Shown: positions 1 through 8,814, numbered from the stretch's first letter. The stretch is DNA of 64,000 nt from CAVPOO01 sp963707015 (GCA_963707015.1 CAVPOO010000009.1:427664-491663); one strand, 5' to 3'. Program-made: numbers and translations. Notes: generated from the letters alone by a model not told the origin.

Positions 1-849
1 ATTTTCTACAAGGTGCGGCGCGGTGACACGCTCTCGGCAATCGCCCTGCGTCATGAGGTCAGCGTACGCGACGTGATGGCACTGAATAATCTCCCCAGCA
101 AGAACCGGATACGCATCGGTCAGTCGCTGCGCCTGCCCAATGCCTCGCCACCCGAGGTAATGCGGTTCGCTTCCCTGGAAGTCATTGCGGACGACAGCCA
201 GACCGCGTCGTTCCCAACGCCCGATGCCGCAGGCGAACCGGTGCCCGCCGCCGAGGAGGAGGCGCTCGTCGAGGTGGTGCTGAACGTCCAGGCGAGCGCC
301 ACCGGCGGCGTCACGCCGGAGGGCGCGCAGCGTGGACTGTTCGCCGACCCGGCCGACTACGAGGTGGCCGCCGATCAGACCATTGAGGTTCAGGTGGCGG
401 AAACGCTAAGCCATTATGCTGACTGGCTGGAGACACCGGCGCGCCAGATACGGGAGGTGAATGGCCTGCAGCGCGGACGACCGCTCGCGATGGGCCGTCG
501 CATCAGGCTGGACTTCGCCAATGCGTCAACTGCGAGTTTCGAACAGCGGCGACTGGACTATCACCAGGGTATCCAGTCGGCGTACTTCAAGTGGCACCGG
601 ATCACGGGTGCCTGCAGCCATACCGTCAGGCCGGGCGATTCGCTCTGGATCATTGCCGCCCGGGATTACGGGATCCCGGTTTGGCTGTTGCGCCAGTACA
701 ATCCGGATGTCGATTTTGGCGGCGTGCTCCCTCAAGGCGCCGCCCTCATGATCCCGCTGGTCGAAAAGGTCGAGGATGACAGCCCGGTCAACGGCTCTCA
801 AACCAGCGTGAGCGCGGGCTCCTGTACGGGTCAGTACCCGATTACCTGA
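1..849 (+). CDS. C-terminal part of a LysM-repeat protein, probably membrane-bound lytic murein transglycosylase D (5' end outside window)
   Basis: The reading frame is already open at base 1 (IFYKVRRGDTLSAIA), so the first in-frame start-like codon at 13 is internal and the gene begins upstream. Three LysM-like modules are visible: residues about 1-43 (VRRGDTLSAIA...RIGQSLRLP), about 120-168 (degenerate, ETLSHYADW...GRRIRLDF) and about 200-250 (HTVRPGDSLWIIA...GAALMIPL). LysM modules bind the GlcNAc of peptidoglycan. Acidic linkers rich in A, E and P separate them. In MltD the LysM repeats follow an N-terminal SLT catalytic domain, which would lie outside the window. MltD is therefore an inference from architecture; another LysM cell-wall protein is possible. 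Confidence 0.75.
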   Translation: MFYKVRRGDTLSAIALRHEVSVRDVMALNNLPSKNRIRIGQSLRLPNASPPEVMRFASLEVIADDSQTASFPTPDAAGEPVPAAEEEALVEVVLNVQASATGGVTPEGAQRGLFADPADYEVAADQTIEVQVAETLSHYADWLETPARQIREVNGLQRGRPLAMGRRIRLDFANASTASFEQRRLDYHQGIQSAYFKWHRITGACSHTVRPGDSLWIIAARDYGIPVWLLRQYNPDVDFGGVLPQGAALMIPLVEKVEDDSPVNGSQTSVSAGSCTGQYPIT

Positions 850-1169
850 ACTGCACTGAGGCGGCTCTGGCCTGCCGGGCACGCCCTGGCCCGTTTTCAA
901 CCCGTCAGCCAATCCTGTTGGGCGATACCGGACTTTACCCCGGCGTGCTGTTTGCGCACGGCCCACATTCCACAGCCGTGCGGGCGCGCGCCGCGTGGTC
1001 TCATGGGCGCGCGGGTGTTTTTAATCTGAGGAAAAACAATCGCGTAAAGGCGCAGAGTGGGCCCGTGGCGAAAGCTGGCACGCGGCCTGCAATCACTCCG
1101 GACAAGGCGCGAAAGCCCGCGGGGCAGACCGCCGATGACCTCAACCTCAACGAAACCTGGAGAACTGAC
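850..1169. other. intergenic region, leader of the double-glycine peptide gene
   Basis: About 320 bases without a convincing gene. The frame of the following small protein stays open upstream to 918, but the composition there is unlike coding sequence and a good Shine-Dalgarno (ggag) sits directly before the ATG at 1170. I assume it holds the promoter of that gene; no promoter boxes could be assigned with confidence. Confidence 0.4.
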
Positions 1170-1448
1170 ATGGCAACTTTGACGATTAAAGATCTGACGG
1201 CAAGCAGGGAAATGGACGGCAAGGCGATGGCGGCTGTGGCCGGTGGTACGCGGGAGAGTCACGGTTCACCGCTGTCGCTGCTGCTTCTGGACATCACCTC
1301 GGTGAGCACCAGCTTCCCGGTTGACAACCACGCCGTCAACGCGAGTGCGCAGGCCAACGTCGCGGGTTCCTTCAACTTCGGCCAGGTGAACCAGGACAAC
1401 AGTGCCTATCAGGGTATTTCACAGCTCGGCAACGTGCTGATCGGCTGA
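1170..1448 (+). CDS. small secreted-type protein with double-glycine leader
   Basis: A 92-residue protein. The start is set by the ggag Shine-Dalgarno seven bases before ATG 1170. Residues 1-26 form a leader of the double-glycine type: a charged amphipathic start (MATLTIKDLTASREMD) ending in AMAAVAGG, followed by a core of about 66 residues rich in S, N, Q, G, A and V with the hydrophobic stretch LSLLLLDI near its start. Double-glycine leaders are normally cut by C39-peptidase ABC exporters; none is encoded in this window. The core has no Cys and no recognisable bacteriocin fold. Its N/Q-rich tail (FNFGQVNQDNSAYQG) could suit a secreted structural or amyloid-like peptide, but that is speculation. 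It appears monocistronic, closed by a strong terminator. Confidence 0.75.
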   Translation: MATLTIKDLTASREMDGKAMAAVAGGTRESHGSPLSLLLLDITSVSTSFPVDNHAVNASAQANVAGSFNFGQVNQDNSAYQGISQLGNVLIG

Positions 1449-1476
1449 GACTGACAGGCATCTCTGGCGGGAACCG

Positions 1477-1506
1477 GGAGGAGGCCAACTGGCCTCCTCC
1501 TTTTTT
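1477..1506 (+). terminator. rho-independent terminator of the double-glycine peptide gene
   Basis: A perfect 10-bp stem (1477-1486 with 1491-1500, ggaggaggcc/ggcctcctcc), a 4-base loop (aact) and a run of six T at 1501-1506. Confidence 0.92.
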
Positions 1507-1521
1507 GTGCGCCGCCCATGG

Positions 1522-2730
1522 TCAGGCGGCCATCAGCTCGCGCGTAACGCCGTTCGCCCACTCTATGGCCTCCAGATAGCAGTACTGCAATTCTCCGGGG
1601 GAAAGATCCAGACCGCGCGTCGCGTCCCAGTCACCGCGTTCGTAGGCCCTGGTGCAGTGCAACACCGCGCCCAGACGGCCCTCCTGAGACGTCAACGCTC
1701 GATTGATGTCATCGGACAGTGGCAACTGAGACACCAGCTCCGCCATGGGCTGATCCATCAGGGCATCGAGCATCGACAGCAGGCCGGCGGTGGAATATTG
1801 ACTGATCTCCGTGGCACCGAGCGACGCCGCTATCCGTTCGCACATCCTGGAGCGGATCAGGGACCTGTTGATCAGGTCCAGGGGTTTGTCGTCTATGCCC
1901 GCCATGAGAATCATGGTGGCCCAGTGTCTGATGAGGTCCTGGCCAAGGTAGATCACGGCCTCCTGAATGGAGTTCATCTTGCGTGGCAACGCGAAGGCTG
2001 CCGAATTGATATAGCGCAGGATCTTGTAGCTCAGGGTCAGGTCCTGGCTGATCAATGCCTCAAGCTCACCAGTCTTCAGGTCGGGGTCCTGCAGGCGCGC
2101 GAGTACCCGCAGCATCGCGAGCCGGCTGGCCGGGGCGCGCCGCTCCTGCACGATATTGGGCCTGGACAGGAAATAACCCTGAAACAGTTCGAAGCCCAGC
2201 TCGCTGCAAAATTCGAACTCTTCCTGGGTTTCAACCTTCTCGGCCAGCAGCGTGACGCCACAGGGCCGCAGGACATCGACATGTTGCGCAATCTCGTCCC
2301 GCGTCAGCGCCGGGAGCTCGACCTTGATCAGGTCGGCGAGTTCCAGCAGCGGGTTGCGTGACTCCCGGAGTACGAAGTCGTCCAGCGCGATGGTATAGCC
2401 GGCGTCCTTGAGTGAGCGCAGGGTGGCGAGGATTTCGGCATCGGGTTCGATATCCTCCAGTACCTCCAGTACCAGGCGCTCGGGCGGTAGTGCCAAGGCA
2501 TGTCCCTGGGTGAGGAAATCGCGGGTGCAATTGATAAATGCAGGGCAGGTTCCGACGAGTTTTTCCAGCCCGATCTCCAGGAAGGAGTTGAGCACGACCT
2601 GTGAGGTGGCCTGGCTGCCGTCCACGAAGTCGGCCGCGTCGGAGGCACCGCTGCGGTACAAAAGCTCGTAGGCGTGGACTTCCTTCTCGCGGGTGTAGAT
2701 GGCCTGCCGACCGATGTAGGCGTTTAACAT
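1522..2730 (-). CDS. EAL-HDOD signalling protein (YuxH type)
   Basis: 402 residues. The N-terminal half (about 1-200) is an EAL-like domain and the C-terminal half (about 205-400) an HDOD domain. The signature EAL motif is replaced by YELLYR (about residue 21), as is usual in the YuxH-type family, while the downstream IALDDF motif is retained; cyclic-di-GMP phosphodiesterase activity is therefore doubtful and a binding or scaffold role likely. HDOD domains are inactive relatives of HD phosphohydrolases used in signal output. It is monocistronic, convergent with the double-glycine peptide gene, and follows the Pit-DUF47 pair on the same strand by about 200 bases. Confidence 0.88.
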   Translation of the reverse strand: MLNAYIGRQAIYTREKEVHAYELLYRSGASDAADFVDGSQATSQVVLNSFLEIGLEKLVGTCPAFINCTRDFLTQGHALALPPERLVLEVLEDIEPDAEILATLRSLKDAGYTIALDDFVLRESRNPLLELADLIKVELPALTRDEIAQHVDVLRPCGVTLLAEKVETQEEFEFCSELGFELFQGYFLSRPNIVQERRAPASRLAMLRVLARLQDPDLKTGELEALISQDLTLSYKILRYINSAAFALPRKMNSIQEAVIYLGQDLIRHWATMILMAGIDDKPLDLINRSLIRSRMCERIAASLGATEISQYSTAGLLSMLDALMDQPMAELVSQLPLSDDINRALTSQEGRLGAVLHCTRAYERGDWDATRGLDLSPGELQYCYLEAIEWANGVTRELMAA

Positions 2731-2926
2731 GGGTTCGCCGTGGTGAACCGGGTAAGGTGACTGCGCTGCTGGCCCCTGCTGCCGGCCGGTAACGTTAGCG
2801 GCGTTGCGGCCAAGCGCTTAAGATCGCTCCGAGCGTCGACCTTGCCTCCGGCAAGGATACGTTCGGTCAGGTCCTTAACGAGGACGACCTGGCTATCCGC
2901 AGCGCTGGCGGTGCCGCGGTGTTTGC

Positions 2927-3640
2927 TCAAGAAATCTTGACAACGATGTCGTGCAGTACCTCGCCGGCCCGCGCCAGACGATCGGCGGCATTCGACAGGT
3001 GGCGGTAGACTTCGCGGCGTTTGAACATATCGATGACCATCGTAACGGCCGTCGCCTTGCTATCTGTCTCGTGGTTTTCCAGCTCCTTGATATAACCTTC
3101 TGCCTTGAATAGTTCCGCCAGCGCCCGGCGGTAGACCTTTTCCGCGCCACGCTCTGCCTTGCGCGCTGCCTGTGCATCCTCTTCGGCCTGGGCCGGATGC
3201 TCAGTGAGCTTGCGGTAGCCGCGTTGCAGGGCGTAGGTGCCGCTTTGCAGCAAGACGGCAAGCTCGAGCATATAGACGTCGGGTTGCACCTCCAGAACCT
3301 CGATCTCCCGGGTCGTGGTCTTGGCGTAATTGATGATATGGTCGATACTGGCGATCGCACGGTAGATATCCTCACGATCCATGGGCGTGGAGAACGACCG
3401 GTTGAGTATGTCGATATTCCGTGCCTTGAGTTTGTCGCCGCGTTTTTCCAGTGCCCGCACCTCCTTGGCCTTGTCGATGTCGCCGTGCTCCATGAAGTGG
3501 ACGAAGACCTCCATCGCCTCGACCGCCAGGTCGCACTGTTCATTGAGCAGGGTGTAGAAGTCCGGCATCCGCGGAAAGACCCTGTCGACCAGCCGTATCA
3601 ATACCGAATCTTTATCGCCACCCATTCGTGTCATCTCCAT
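2927..3640 (-). CDS. DUF47 (PhoU-like) protein, Pit accessory factor
   Basis: 237 residues, all-helical, with the family landmarks near the N-terminus (FPRMPDFYTLLNEQ) and in the middle (SIDHIINYAKTTTREIEVL), and a C-terminal PhoU-like helix bundle (HLSNAADRLARAGEVLHDIV). DUF47 proteins are usually encoded with Pit phosphate carriers and are thought to modulate them. Here the gene lies 49 bases downstream of the Pit gene on the same strand, so the two probably form an operon. The length is as usual for the family. Confidence 0.9.
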   Translation of the reverse strand: MEMTRMGGDKDSVLIRLVDRVFPRMPDFYTLLNEQCDLAVEAMEVFVHFMEHGDIDKAKEVRALEKRGDKLKARNIDILNRSFSTPMDREDIYRAIASIDHIINYAKTTTREIEVLEVQPDVYMLELAVLLQSGTYALQRGYRKLTEHPAQAEEDAQAARKAERGAEKVYRRALAELFKAEGYIKELENHETDSKATAVTMVIDMFKRREVYRHLSNAADRLARAGEVLHDIVVKIS

Positions 3641-3689
3641 GCAATAAACACTGTATTGCCGCCATTGAACTGACTCTATAGAACCGTGC

Positions 3690-4730
3690 CTACGCCACGC
3701 CCGTGATCAGATGCACCGCGTAATAGCTGATAATCGCGACCGTGGCCGAACCGGGAATCGTGATGACCCAGGTCTTTATGATCTCCCGCGCCTTGGCCCA
3801 GCGCACCGCCTTGGGCCGCTCCGAGGCGCCGATACCCATGATAGAGGAGCTTACCACGTGGGTTGTCGATACCGGTGCGCCAAGCATCGAGGCCGCGAAG
3901 ATCACCGAAGCGGAGGTCAACTGGGCATCAAATGCATGCAGCGGACGCACCTTGTAAATGCCGAATCCTACGGTGCGGACGATACGCCAGCCACCGGACA
4001 TAATGCCCAGTGTGATCGCGGTGGCACAGGCAAGGATAACCCAGAAGGGTACCGCAAACTCCGTGATAAAGCCGCCCAGCAGCAGTACCAGGGTGATGAT
4101 ACCCATACTTTTCTGGGCATCGTTCGCCCCGTGCGAGAAGGCGAGGCCCGCTGACGTGAGAAACTGGATGCGGCGCAAATACTTGTTGGCGACGGGTGTC
4201 GCTGCCCGTAACAGAAATTTCATCAGTCGGTGGATGATGAATCCGGCCCAGAAACCTATAATGGGGGAGGCAACCAGGGCAATGAGGACCTTGGTTATCC
4301 CGGTGAGGTGCCCCTGACCGAGTTCGCTGAATCCCCATGCCACATGGTCGACACCGGCCGACACGACCACGGCGCCGACCAGGCCGCCCACCAGGGCATG
4401 CGAGGATGAGGAGGGAATACCGAACCACCAGGTTCCCAGGTTCCAGGTGATTGCACCGACGATACCACACAGAATGATCACGACGGCGTCCAGTGACTGC
4501 AGGTCGCCGATATGAATAAACTTGCCGATCGTATTGGCTACAGCAGTACCGCCGAGCAAGGGGCCGAGAAATTCGAATGTCGCGACGATGATCACAGCCT
4601 GGACGGGCGTCATGGCGCGGGATGCGATGACCGTGGCGATGATGTTGGAGGCATCATGAAAGCCGTTGGTGTAATCAAACACCAGCACGACGATGACCGC
4701 TGTAACGGCGAGCGTTACCAGAATGTCCAT
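3690..4730 (-). CDS. pit: low-affinity inorganic phosphate transporter, PiT family
   Basis: 346 residues with about ten membrane segments. Both halves carry the PiT signature: FDYTNGFHDASNIIAT near the N-terminus and AFSHGANDAQKSMGI in the second half; the Asn/Asp residues in these motifs bind phosphate and cation. PiT carriers import phosphate as a metal-phosphate complex or with H+ or Na+. It is the first gene of a two-gene operon with the DUF47 partner. No Pho box was recognised upstream. Confidence 0.93.
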   Translation of the reverse strand: MDILVTLAVTAVIVVLVFDYTNGFHDASNIIATVIASRAMTPVQAVIIVATFEFLGPLLGGTAVANTIGKFIHIGDLQSLDAVVIILCGIVGAITWNLGTWWFGIPSSSSHALVGGLVGAVVVSAGVDHVAWGFSELGQGHLTGITKVLIALVASPIIGFWAGFIIHRLMKFLLRAATPVANKYLRRIQFLTSAGLAFSHGANDAQKSMGIITLVLLLGGFITEFAVPFWVILACATAITLGIMSGGWRIVRTVGFGIYKVRPLHAFDAQLTSASVIFAASMLGAPVSTTHVVSSSIMGIGASERPKAVRWAKAREIIKTWVITIPGSATVAIISYYAVHLITGVA

Positions 4731-5051
4731 AAGTTCTCCGCCAATTGTCCTGGTAATGACAGGGACCGCCGCCCGGGTTCAGGTCTCATCCGGGCTGGTA
4801 CCGGTGCGCGTGCTGAGTCGGCAGCACCCGTACGAGCCCCATCATGCGCGCACGCATATTACACCATGTTGACCGGCATGCGAGGCTATATTCGGTCCTT
4901 TACGCACTGATATCTGACTGACGGTTCCGCAGGCTGCGGCGAGAGTGGGGCTCGGTGCCTCAGTGGGCCACGCCTCTGGCCCGCGAATAGGCCGGTGTCT
5001 CACAGTCAGGTTACAATCCCGGGGGTCGCATCCCGCCAGGTTCTTTGATTC
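4731..5051. other. divergent intergenic region between pit and the GDT1 gene
   Basis: About 320 bases. It must carry the divergent promoters. I looked for a yybP-ykoY manganese riboswitch in front of the GDT1 gene and could not recognise its conserved core. Nothing else is evident. Confidence 0.3.
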
Positions 5052-5639
5052 ATGCTCGAGACCCTCACATCCTACCCCGTGGCCCTGGCATCGAGTTTTT
5101 CGCTCATCGGGCTTGCGGAGATGGGCGACAAGAGCCAGCTCGTCTGCATGACACTGGCGGCGCGGTATCGTGCCTGGCCGGTCTTCTGGGGGGCAGTCGG
5201 CGCCTTCGCGGCGCTGAATCTGGCAGCCGTCCTGTTTGGTGCCGCGGTCGCCCATTGGTTGCCGGAACGGATAGTGGTCCTCGCTGTCGGTGTCTTGTTC
5301 CTGTTGTTCGGAGTCCATGCGCTCAGGCATTCGGCCGAGGAGGCGGACGGCTTGCCGGCGGACCGGGCCGCTCACGGCATTTTCCTCAGTACCTTCCTTC
5401 TGATCACGCTGGCTGAGTTTGGCGACAAGACGCAGATCGCCGTCGCCGGCCTCGGCAGCACCGCAGACCCCGGCGCTGTCTGGATCGGTGCCACGCTCGC
5501 CCTCACAGCAACCTCAGGACTCGGCGTGCTGGCGGGTCGCACCGTCCTGCAACGCATGCCAACCGATTTGCTGCATCGATTCAGCGGGGCCTTCTTCATC
5601 CTGCTCGGGCTCCTGGCGCTGGCAAGCCTGGTGTGGTGA
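5052..5639 (+). CDS. GDT1/TMEM165 family (UPF0016) metal ion exporter
   Basis: 195 residues with six membrane segments and two copies of the family motif E-x-G-D-K-(S/T): LAEMGDKSQL at about residue 24 and LAEFGDKTQI at about 120, each in the first helix of a half. The acidic residues of these motifs form the cation site. Bacterial members such as MneA export Mn2+, and eukaryotic members exchange Ca2+/Mn2+ for H+. The gene stands alone, facing away from pit and towards the heptamer repeat. Substrate (Mn2+ more likely than Ca2+) is inferred from the family. Confidence 0.9.
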   Translation: MLETLTSYPVALASSFSLIGLAEMGDKSQLVCMTLAARYRAWPVFWGAVGAFAALNLAAVLFGAAVAHWLPERIVVLAVGVLFLLFGVHALRHSAEEADGLPADRAAHGIFLSTFLLITLAEFGDKTQIAVAGLGSTADPGAVWIGATLALTATSGLGVLAGRTVLQRMPTDLLHRFSGAFFILLGLLALASLVW

Positions 5640-5710
5640 GCGATCACCGGCTGTGCCTGATGACCCGGATCGTCTGCCCACCTGTTGCAGAGGAAGGGGC
5701 GAGTCACGAT

Positions 5711-5896
5711 CCAGGAGACAGAAAACAGAAGACAGAAAACAGAAGACAGAAGACAGAAGACAGAAAACAGAAAACAGAAAACAGAAAACAGGAGACAGAA
5801 AACAGTAGACAGGAGACCTTGTCCGGAATGTCTGACCTGGAGGTCTGTCTCTTGGATTCTGGATTCTGGATTCTGGATTCTGGATTCTGTCTCCGG
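5711..5896. repeat. heptamer tandem-repeat palindrome
   Basis: A left block of about 14 tandem 7-base units on the plus strand (CAGAAAA/CAGAAGA, some CAGGAGA) and a right block of five GGATTCT units, the complement of AGAATCC. The outer ends are inverted: ccaggagacagaa at 5711-5723 against ttctgtctccgg at 5885-5896 with one mismatch. The whole is an inverted element built from 7-mers. Open frames across it in several registers are an artefact of the 7-base period. A shorter relative lies at 62041-62090. Confidence 0.9.
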
Positions 5897-5983
5897 AGTT
5901 CACGACAGGCGTTAACGCAGCGCGTGCCAGGTGTGCGCACGACTCCGCCCGCGCACCCTGGCACAGACAGGCACCAGTCCGCC

Positions 5984-6607
5984 TCAGTCATCCCACCGCC
6001 CGACGCCCGGGATCACCACCTGATGCTCGTTGTAGATTCCCGCATCGGCGTTGCGGTGACAGGACTGGCAGTTGCTGAAACTACCCACACCGGTATTGCC
6101 CTGCACGAAGCGCGTCGGTATTTCAGAGTGCTCACGCCTGAAATAGTGGGTCGTTGTGACGCGCGGCAGCGCGTCGTCCGCCGCTGGCAGGGCGGCAAAC
6201 GCCCGCGAACGGGACAAGGCCGAGCGGTCGGCTGCGTTCGCCGTCAAATAACGCCGGATTTCGGCCGACTGCGCCTCGTCCAGCGAGGCATCATCGCCAT
6301 AATGGTCGCCCAGCGAGTCCATGATGCGCGTCCAGGCGCTGCCCGGCAGTAATCCGGGCTGGTAGGCGAAGTGACAAGCACCACACGCGTTGTGGTAGGC
6401 CACGTCTTGCGCGGGGGTGACATCAGCGCGCGAGCCTGGCCACTCGCTGCGCATGCGCCCGGCCTCGCGCTCGTATACCTCGGAGGTGCCGACGTCTTCA
6501 TGGTGACCTTCCTCGTTTCGCTCCCACCGTTCAGAGCCACTCATCACGGTGCCGATAGAAACGATCATGAGTATGCCAAGTGCAATAAGGGTGACGGTTT
6601 TTTTCAT
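5984..6607 (-). CDS. diheme cytochrome c (DHC family)
   Basis: 207 residues with an N-terminal signal sequence (MKKTVTLIALGILMIVSIG) for the periplasm and two haem-c motifs, CGACH (about residue 75) and CQSCH (about 180). This spacing and the ending NEHQVVIPG match the small DHC-type diheme cytochromes studied in Rhodobacter, which pass electrons to SHP. It is the last gene of a three-gene operon (cytochrome b, SHP, DHC) read leftwards, 26 bases after the SHP gene. The family is known; the physiological electron acceptor is not known here. Confidence 0.9.
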   Translation of the reverse strand: MKKTVTLIALGILMIVSIGTVMSGSERWERNEEGHHEDVGTSEVYEREAGRMRSEWPGSRADVTPAQDVAYHNACGACHFAYQPGLLPGSAWTRIMDSLGDHYGDDASLDEAQSAEIRRYLTANAADRSALSRSRAFAALPAADDALPRVTTTHYFRREHSEIPTRFVQGNTGVGSFSNCQSCHRNADAGIYNEHQVVIPGVGRWDD

Positions 6608-6633
6608 GACGGCGTATCCTCTCGTGTCGATGT

Positions 6634-7029
6634 TTACGGGTTGCTGATGTAACGGATGAAGTCGCCCTTCTCCTGGGGCGTGCAGTCACGCCCCAGGGTC
6701 CAGCGGCAGTTGCGGCGGAACCACGTCTCGACCTTGTGTGGATCGCTCAGGCGGGACGGATTGGCGGACACGGCCAGAGGTTCGATGGCCTTGCCCGTCG
6801 TAACGTGTCTCCCGACGCGCGTGAGATCGCTTCCATGGCAGCTCGAACAACTCCGCGGCTCCGCACTGTCGGTGGACCGATGCGCCTTCACCCAGGCTGC
6901 TTTGCCCGCCGCGGGGTCAAAGGGGCCGGCACCGGTCTGCGCGTAGCCCTGGAGGATGTCCTGGACAGAACCGTATGCGCCGGCGCTCACAAGGATGGCC
7001 ATGAGTCCGCAGTGGAGTGTCCCTTTCAT
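6634..7029 (-). CDS. SHP-type monohaem cytochrome c (DUF1924)
   Basis: 131 residues: signal peptide (about 1-20), one haem motif CSSCH (about residue 62) and the DUF1924/SHP hallmarks SANPSRLSDP and a Cys pair in WFRRNCRWTLGRDC. SHP from Rhodobacter sphaeroides binds oxygen and NO through a haem whose sixth ligand is an Asn; the Asn of SANP is my candidate for that ligand. Its start overlaps the stop of the cytochrome b gene by four bases (ATGA), which indicates translational coupling. Confidence 0.88.
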   Translation of the reverse strand: MKGTLHCGLMAILVSAGAYGSVQDILQGYAQTGAGPFDPAAGKAAWVKAHRSTDSAEPRSCSSCHGSDLTRVGRHVTTGKAIEPLAVSANPSRLSDPHKVETWFRRNCRWTLGRDCTPQEKGDFIRYISNP

Positions 7030-7691
7030 GGTGTTTCACTCCGCTTGTATCCGGTGATCATGGACTTGACGAGATTCTCGTGGTGCTGAAGACTCGCCAC
7101 TGCGACGCCGGCAAGGTGAAACACCACCAGCAGCAGGGTCAGACTGGCCAGGACTTCGTGAACGTCCTCGAGGACATGGGCCCAGGAATCCGGCACGGCC
7201 TGCAGCGTGAAGGCGAGCGGGCCGGACAGTTCCTGCGCCCCATAGACGGCGAGGCCACTGAGGCCGGTGGCCAGTAGACTCAACAGGAGGGCTACCACCA
7301 TCGCTCCGCCGGCCGGGTTGTGGCCGAGGTGACGGCCGGCCCTGAAGCGAAGGGCGTCCCGCAGGTAGGCGGTGACTGCGCCCGGTTCCCTTACGAAATC
7401 CGACCAGCGCGCGTGGCGCGGTCCGACAAAGCCCCAGACAAAGCGGAACAGGATGAGGCCGAGGACAAGGTAGCCCGCCTGAACATGCAGGCTCAGGAAA
7501 TCGTCTTCTGCCACAAAGGCCACGGCGAAACTCGCTGCAAGGCCCCAGTGGAAGACCCGCAGCAGCGGGTCCCAGACGCGCACTTGCGTTGCAGAAGCGG
7601 CTGTCGGGCCGGGGATGGGCAGGGGGGGAACTGTATTCAGCATCGTTCTCATCAGCTGGGTCTCCGTCGTCAAGAGGGAAGTGTCTTGCAT
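7026..7691 (-). CDS. cytochrome b561-type membrane subunit
   Basis: 221 residues, four membrane helices with His residues placed for two b-haems (VFHWGL near the start, LHVQAGY, HVLEDVHEVL and VVFHLAGV). It resembles the b-type subunits of hydrogenases and DHC operons that link the quinone pool to periplasmic c cytochromes. First gene of the cytochrome b-SHP-DHC operon. Internal Met codons at 7652 and 7643 are possible alternative starts, since conservation seems to begin at about residue 30. Confidence 0.87.
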   Translation of the reverse strand: MQDTSLLTTETQLMRTMLNTVPPLPIPGPTAASATQVRVWDPLLRVFHWGLAASFAVAFVAEDDFLSLHVQAGYLVLGLILFRFVWGFVGPRHARWSDFVREPGAVTAYLRDALRFRAGRHLGHNPAGGAMVVALLLSLLATGLSGLAVYGAQELSGPLAFTLQAVPDSWAHVLEDVHEVLASLTLLLVVFHLAGVAVASLQHHENLVKSMITGYKRSETP

Positions 7692-7795
7692 CCTGCGGAA
7701 GCGGTTTGTTTCCGACGCAAACCAGCCTAACGCACGGGTGCTGACCGACCCCTGAGCATCCTTGTCAGTGTCCTGTCAGCCAGGATCAGCCCATA

Positions 7796-8149
7796 ATGGG
7801 TGTCATGAAACGCACGACCATTCTGATCGGCCTGGTCATCGGGTTGCTCGCCGGGTTGGCAAGCTCGGCCAACAGCGCCTGGGGGGACAGCCATGGGCGG
7901 GAGTGGGAGGATGAGGGGCACGCCTACGATCGTGCACGGCGCGCGGTGAGCCGGGGTGACATCCTGCCTATCGCGCAGTTGCTGGAGCAGTTGCACGCCC
8001 GTTTTCCCGGCGAGGTGGTCGCGGTCGAGTTCGAGGATGAACATGGGCGCGGGGTATACGAGTTCAAAATCGTTGATGAGACTGGCCGCCTGTTCGAGGT
8101 TTATGTCAATGCGGAGACGGGCGAGGTCCTGTCAGTCGGGGCCGAATGA
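7796..8149 (+). CDS. PepSY-domain periplasmic protein
   Basis: 117 residues with a signal peptide (MGVMKRTTILIGLVIGLLAG...) and one PepSY module (about 45-115) ending FEVYVNAETGEVLSV, the typical terminal hairpin. PepSY proteins are often encoded with OmpR-type regulators and b-type cytochromes. The stop overlaps the start of the response regulator by four bases, so the three genes to the right form one operon. It diverges from the cytochrome operon across a gap of about 100 bases, which suggests shared control. A start at ATG 7805 is equally possible. Confidence 0.85.
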   Translation: MGVMKRTTILIGLVIGLLAGLASSANSAWGDSHGREWEDEGHAYDRARRAVSRGDILPIAQLLEQLHARFPGEVVAVEFEDEHGRGVYEFKIVDETGRLFEVYVNAETGEVLSVGAE

Positions 8150-8814
8150 TGCGGGTGCTGCTCGTCGAGGACGATGAACGGACTGCCGAGGCGGTGATCA
8201 AGTCGCTGACGGCCGCCGGCTACGTCGTCGACCATGAATCGAACGGCGAAGAGGCCTGGTTCCGGGGCGACACCGAGCCCTATGTCGCGGTGATTCTCGA
8301 TCTCGGATTGCCGGGCATGGACGGTCTGTCGATTCTCAGGAAGTGGCGCGAGGCGGGACAGACTGTTCCGGTGCTCATTCTCACGGCACGCGGCAACTGG
8401 AACGAACGCGTCGAGGGTATCGACGCGGGGGCGGATGATTACCTGCCCAAACCCTTCCAGATCCAGGAACTGCTGGCCCGTCTCAGGGCCATCGTGCGGC
8501 GTGCTGTGGGGCAGGCGACGCCGGTCGTTACCGTCGGACCGGTCTCGCTCGACACGCGTCAGATGCTGGCGACTGTCGATGGCGTGCCGGTGCATCTTTC
8601 TCCCCAGGAGTACCGGCTGCTGAGTTACCTCATGCACCATGCCGGGCGCGTGGTCTCGCAGCTCGAGCTTACCGAACAGCTCTACGCGCAGGACTTTGAA
8701 CGTGACTCGAACGCCGTCGAAGTGCTGGTCGGGCGGGTCCGCAGGAAGCTTGGCGTCGACCTGATCACAACCCGCCGGGGGTTTGGTTACCTCATCGAGA
8801 ACCCCGGCTCGTGA
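8146..8814 (+). CDS. OmpR/PhoB-family response regulator
   Basis: 222 residues: receiver domain (1-about 115) with acidic pocket VEDDE, phosphoacceptor Asp52 in VILDLGLPG and Lys in YLPKPF, then a winged-helix DNA-binding domain (about 125-220, ending RRKLGVDLITTRRGFGYLI). Related to QseB/PmrA-type regulators. Overlaps the PepSY gene upstream and the kinase gene downstream (GTGA). It is the natural candidate regulator of the divergent cytochrome operon. Confidence 0.93.
   Translation: MMRVLLVEDDERTAEAVIKSLTAAGYVVDHESNGEEAWFRGDTEPYVAVILDLGLPGMDGLSILRKWREAGQTVPVLILTARGNWNERVEGIDAGADDYLPKPFQIQELLARLRAIVRRAVGQATPVVTVGPVSLDTRQMLATVDGVPVHLSPQEYRLLSYLMHHAGRVVSQLELTEQLYAQDFERDSNAVEVLVGRVRRKLGVDLITTRRGFGYLIENPGS

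Noticed and set aside
2724..2930. 68-residue open frame on the minus strand, TTG start, overlapping the DUF47 stop and the EAL-HDOD start
   Set aside because: No recognisable product, rare start codon and no good ribosome site; probably non-coding spacer between the two genes.
4905..5050. Possible manganese (yybP-ykoY) riboswitch upstream of the GDT1 gene
   Set aside because: The conserved core of this riboswitch could not be found; only gene identity suggested it.
5633..6352. Open frames through the heptamer repeats on both strands
   Set aside because: A 7-base period stays open in several frames by chance; the plus-strand frame also runs antisense through the diheme cytochrome gene.
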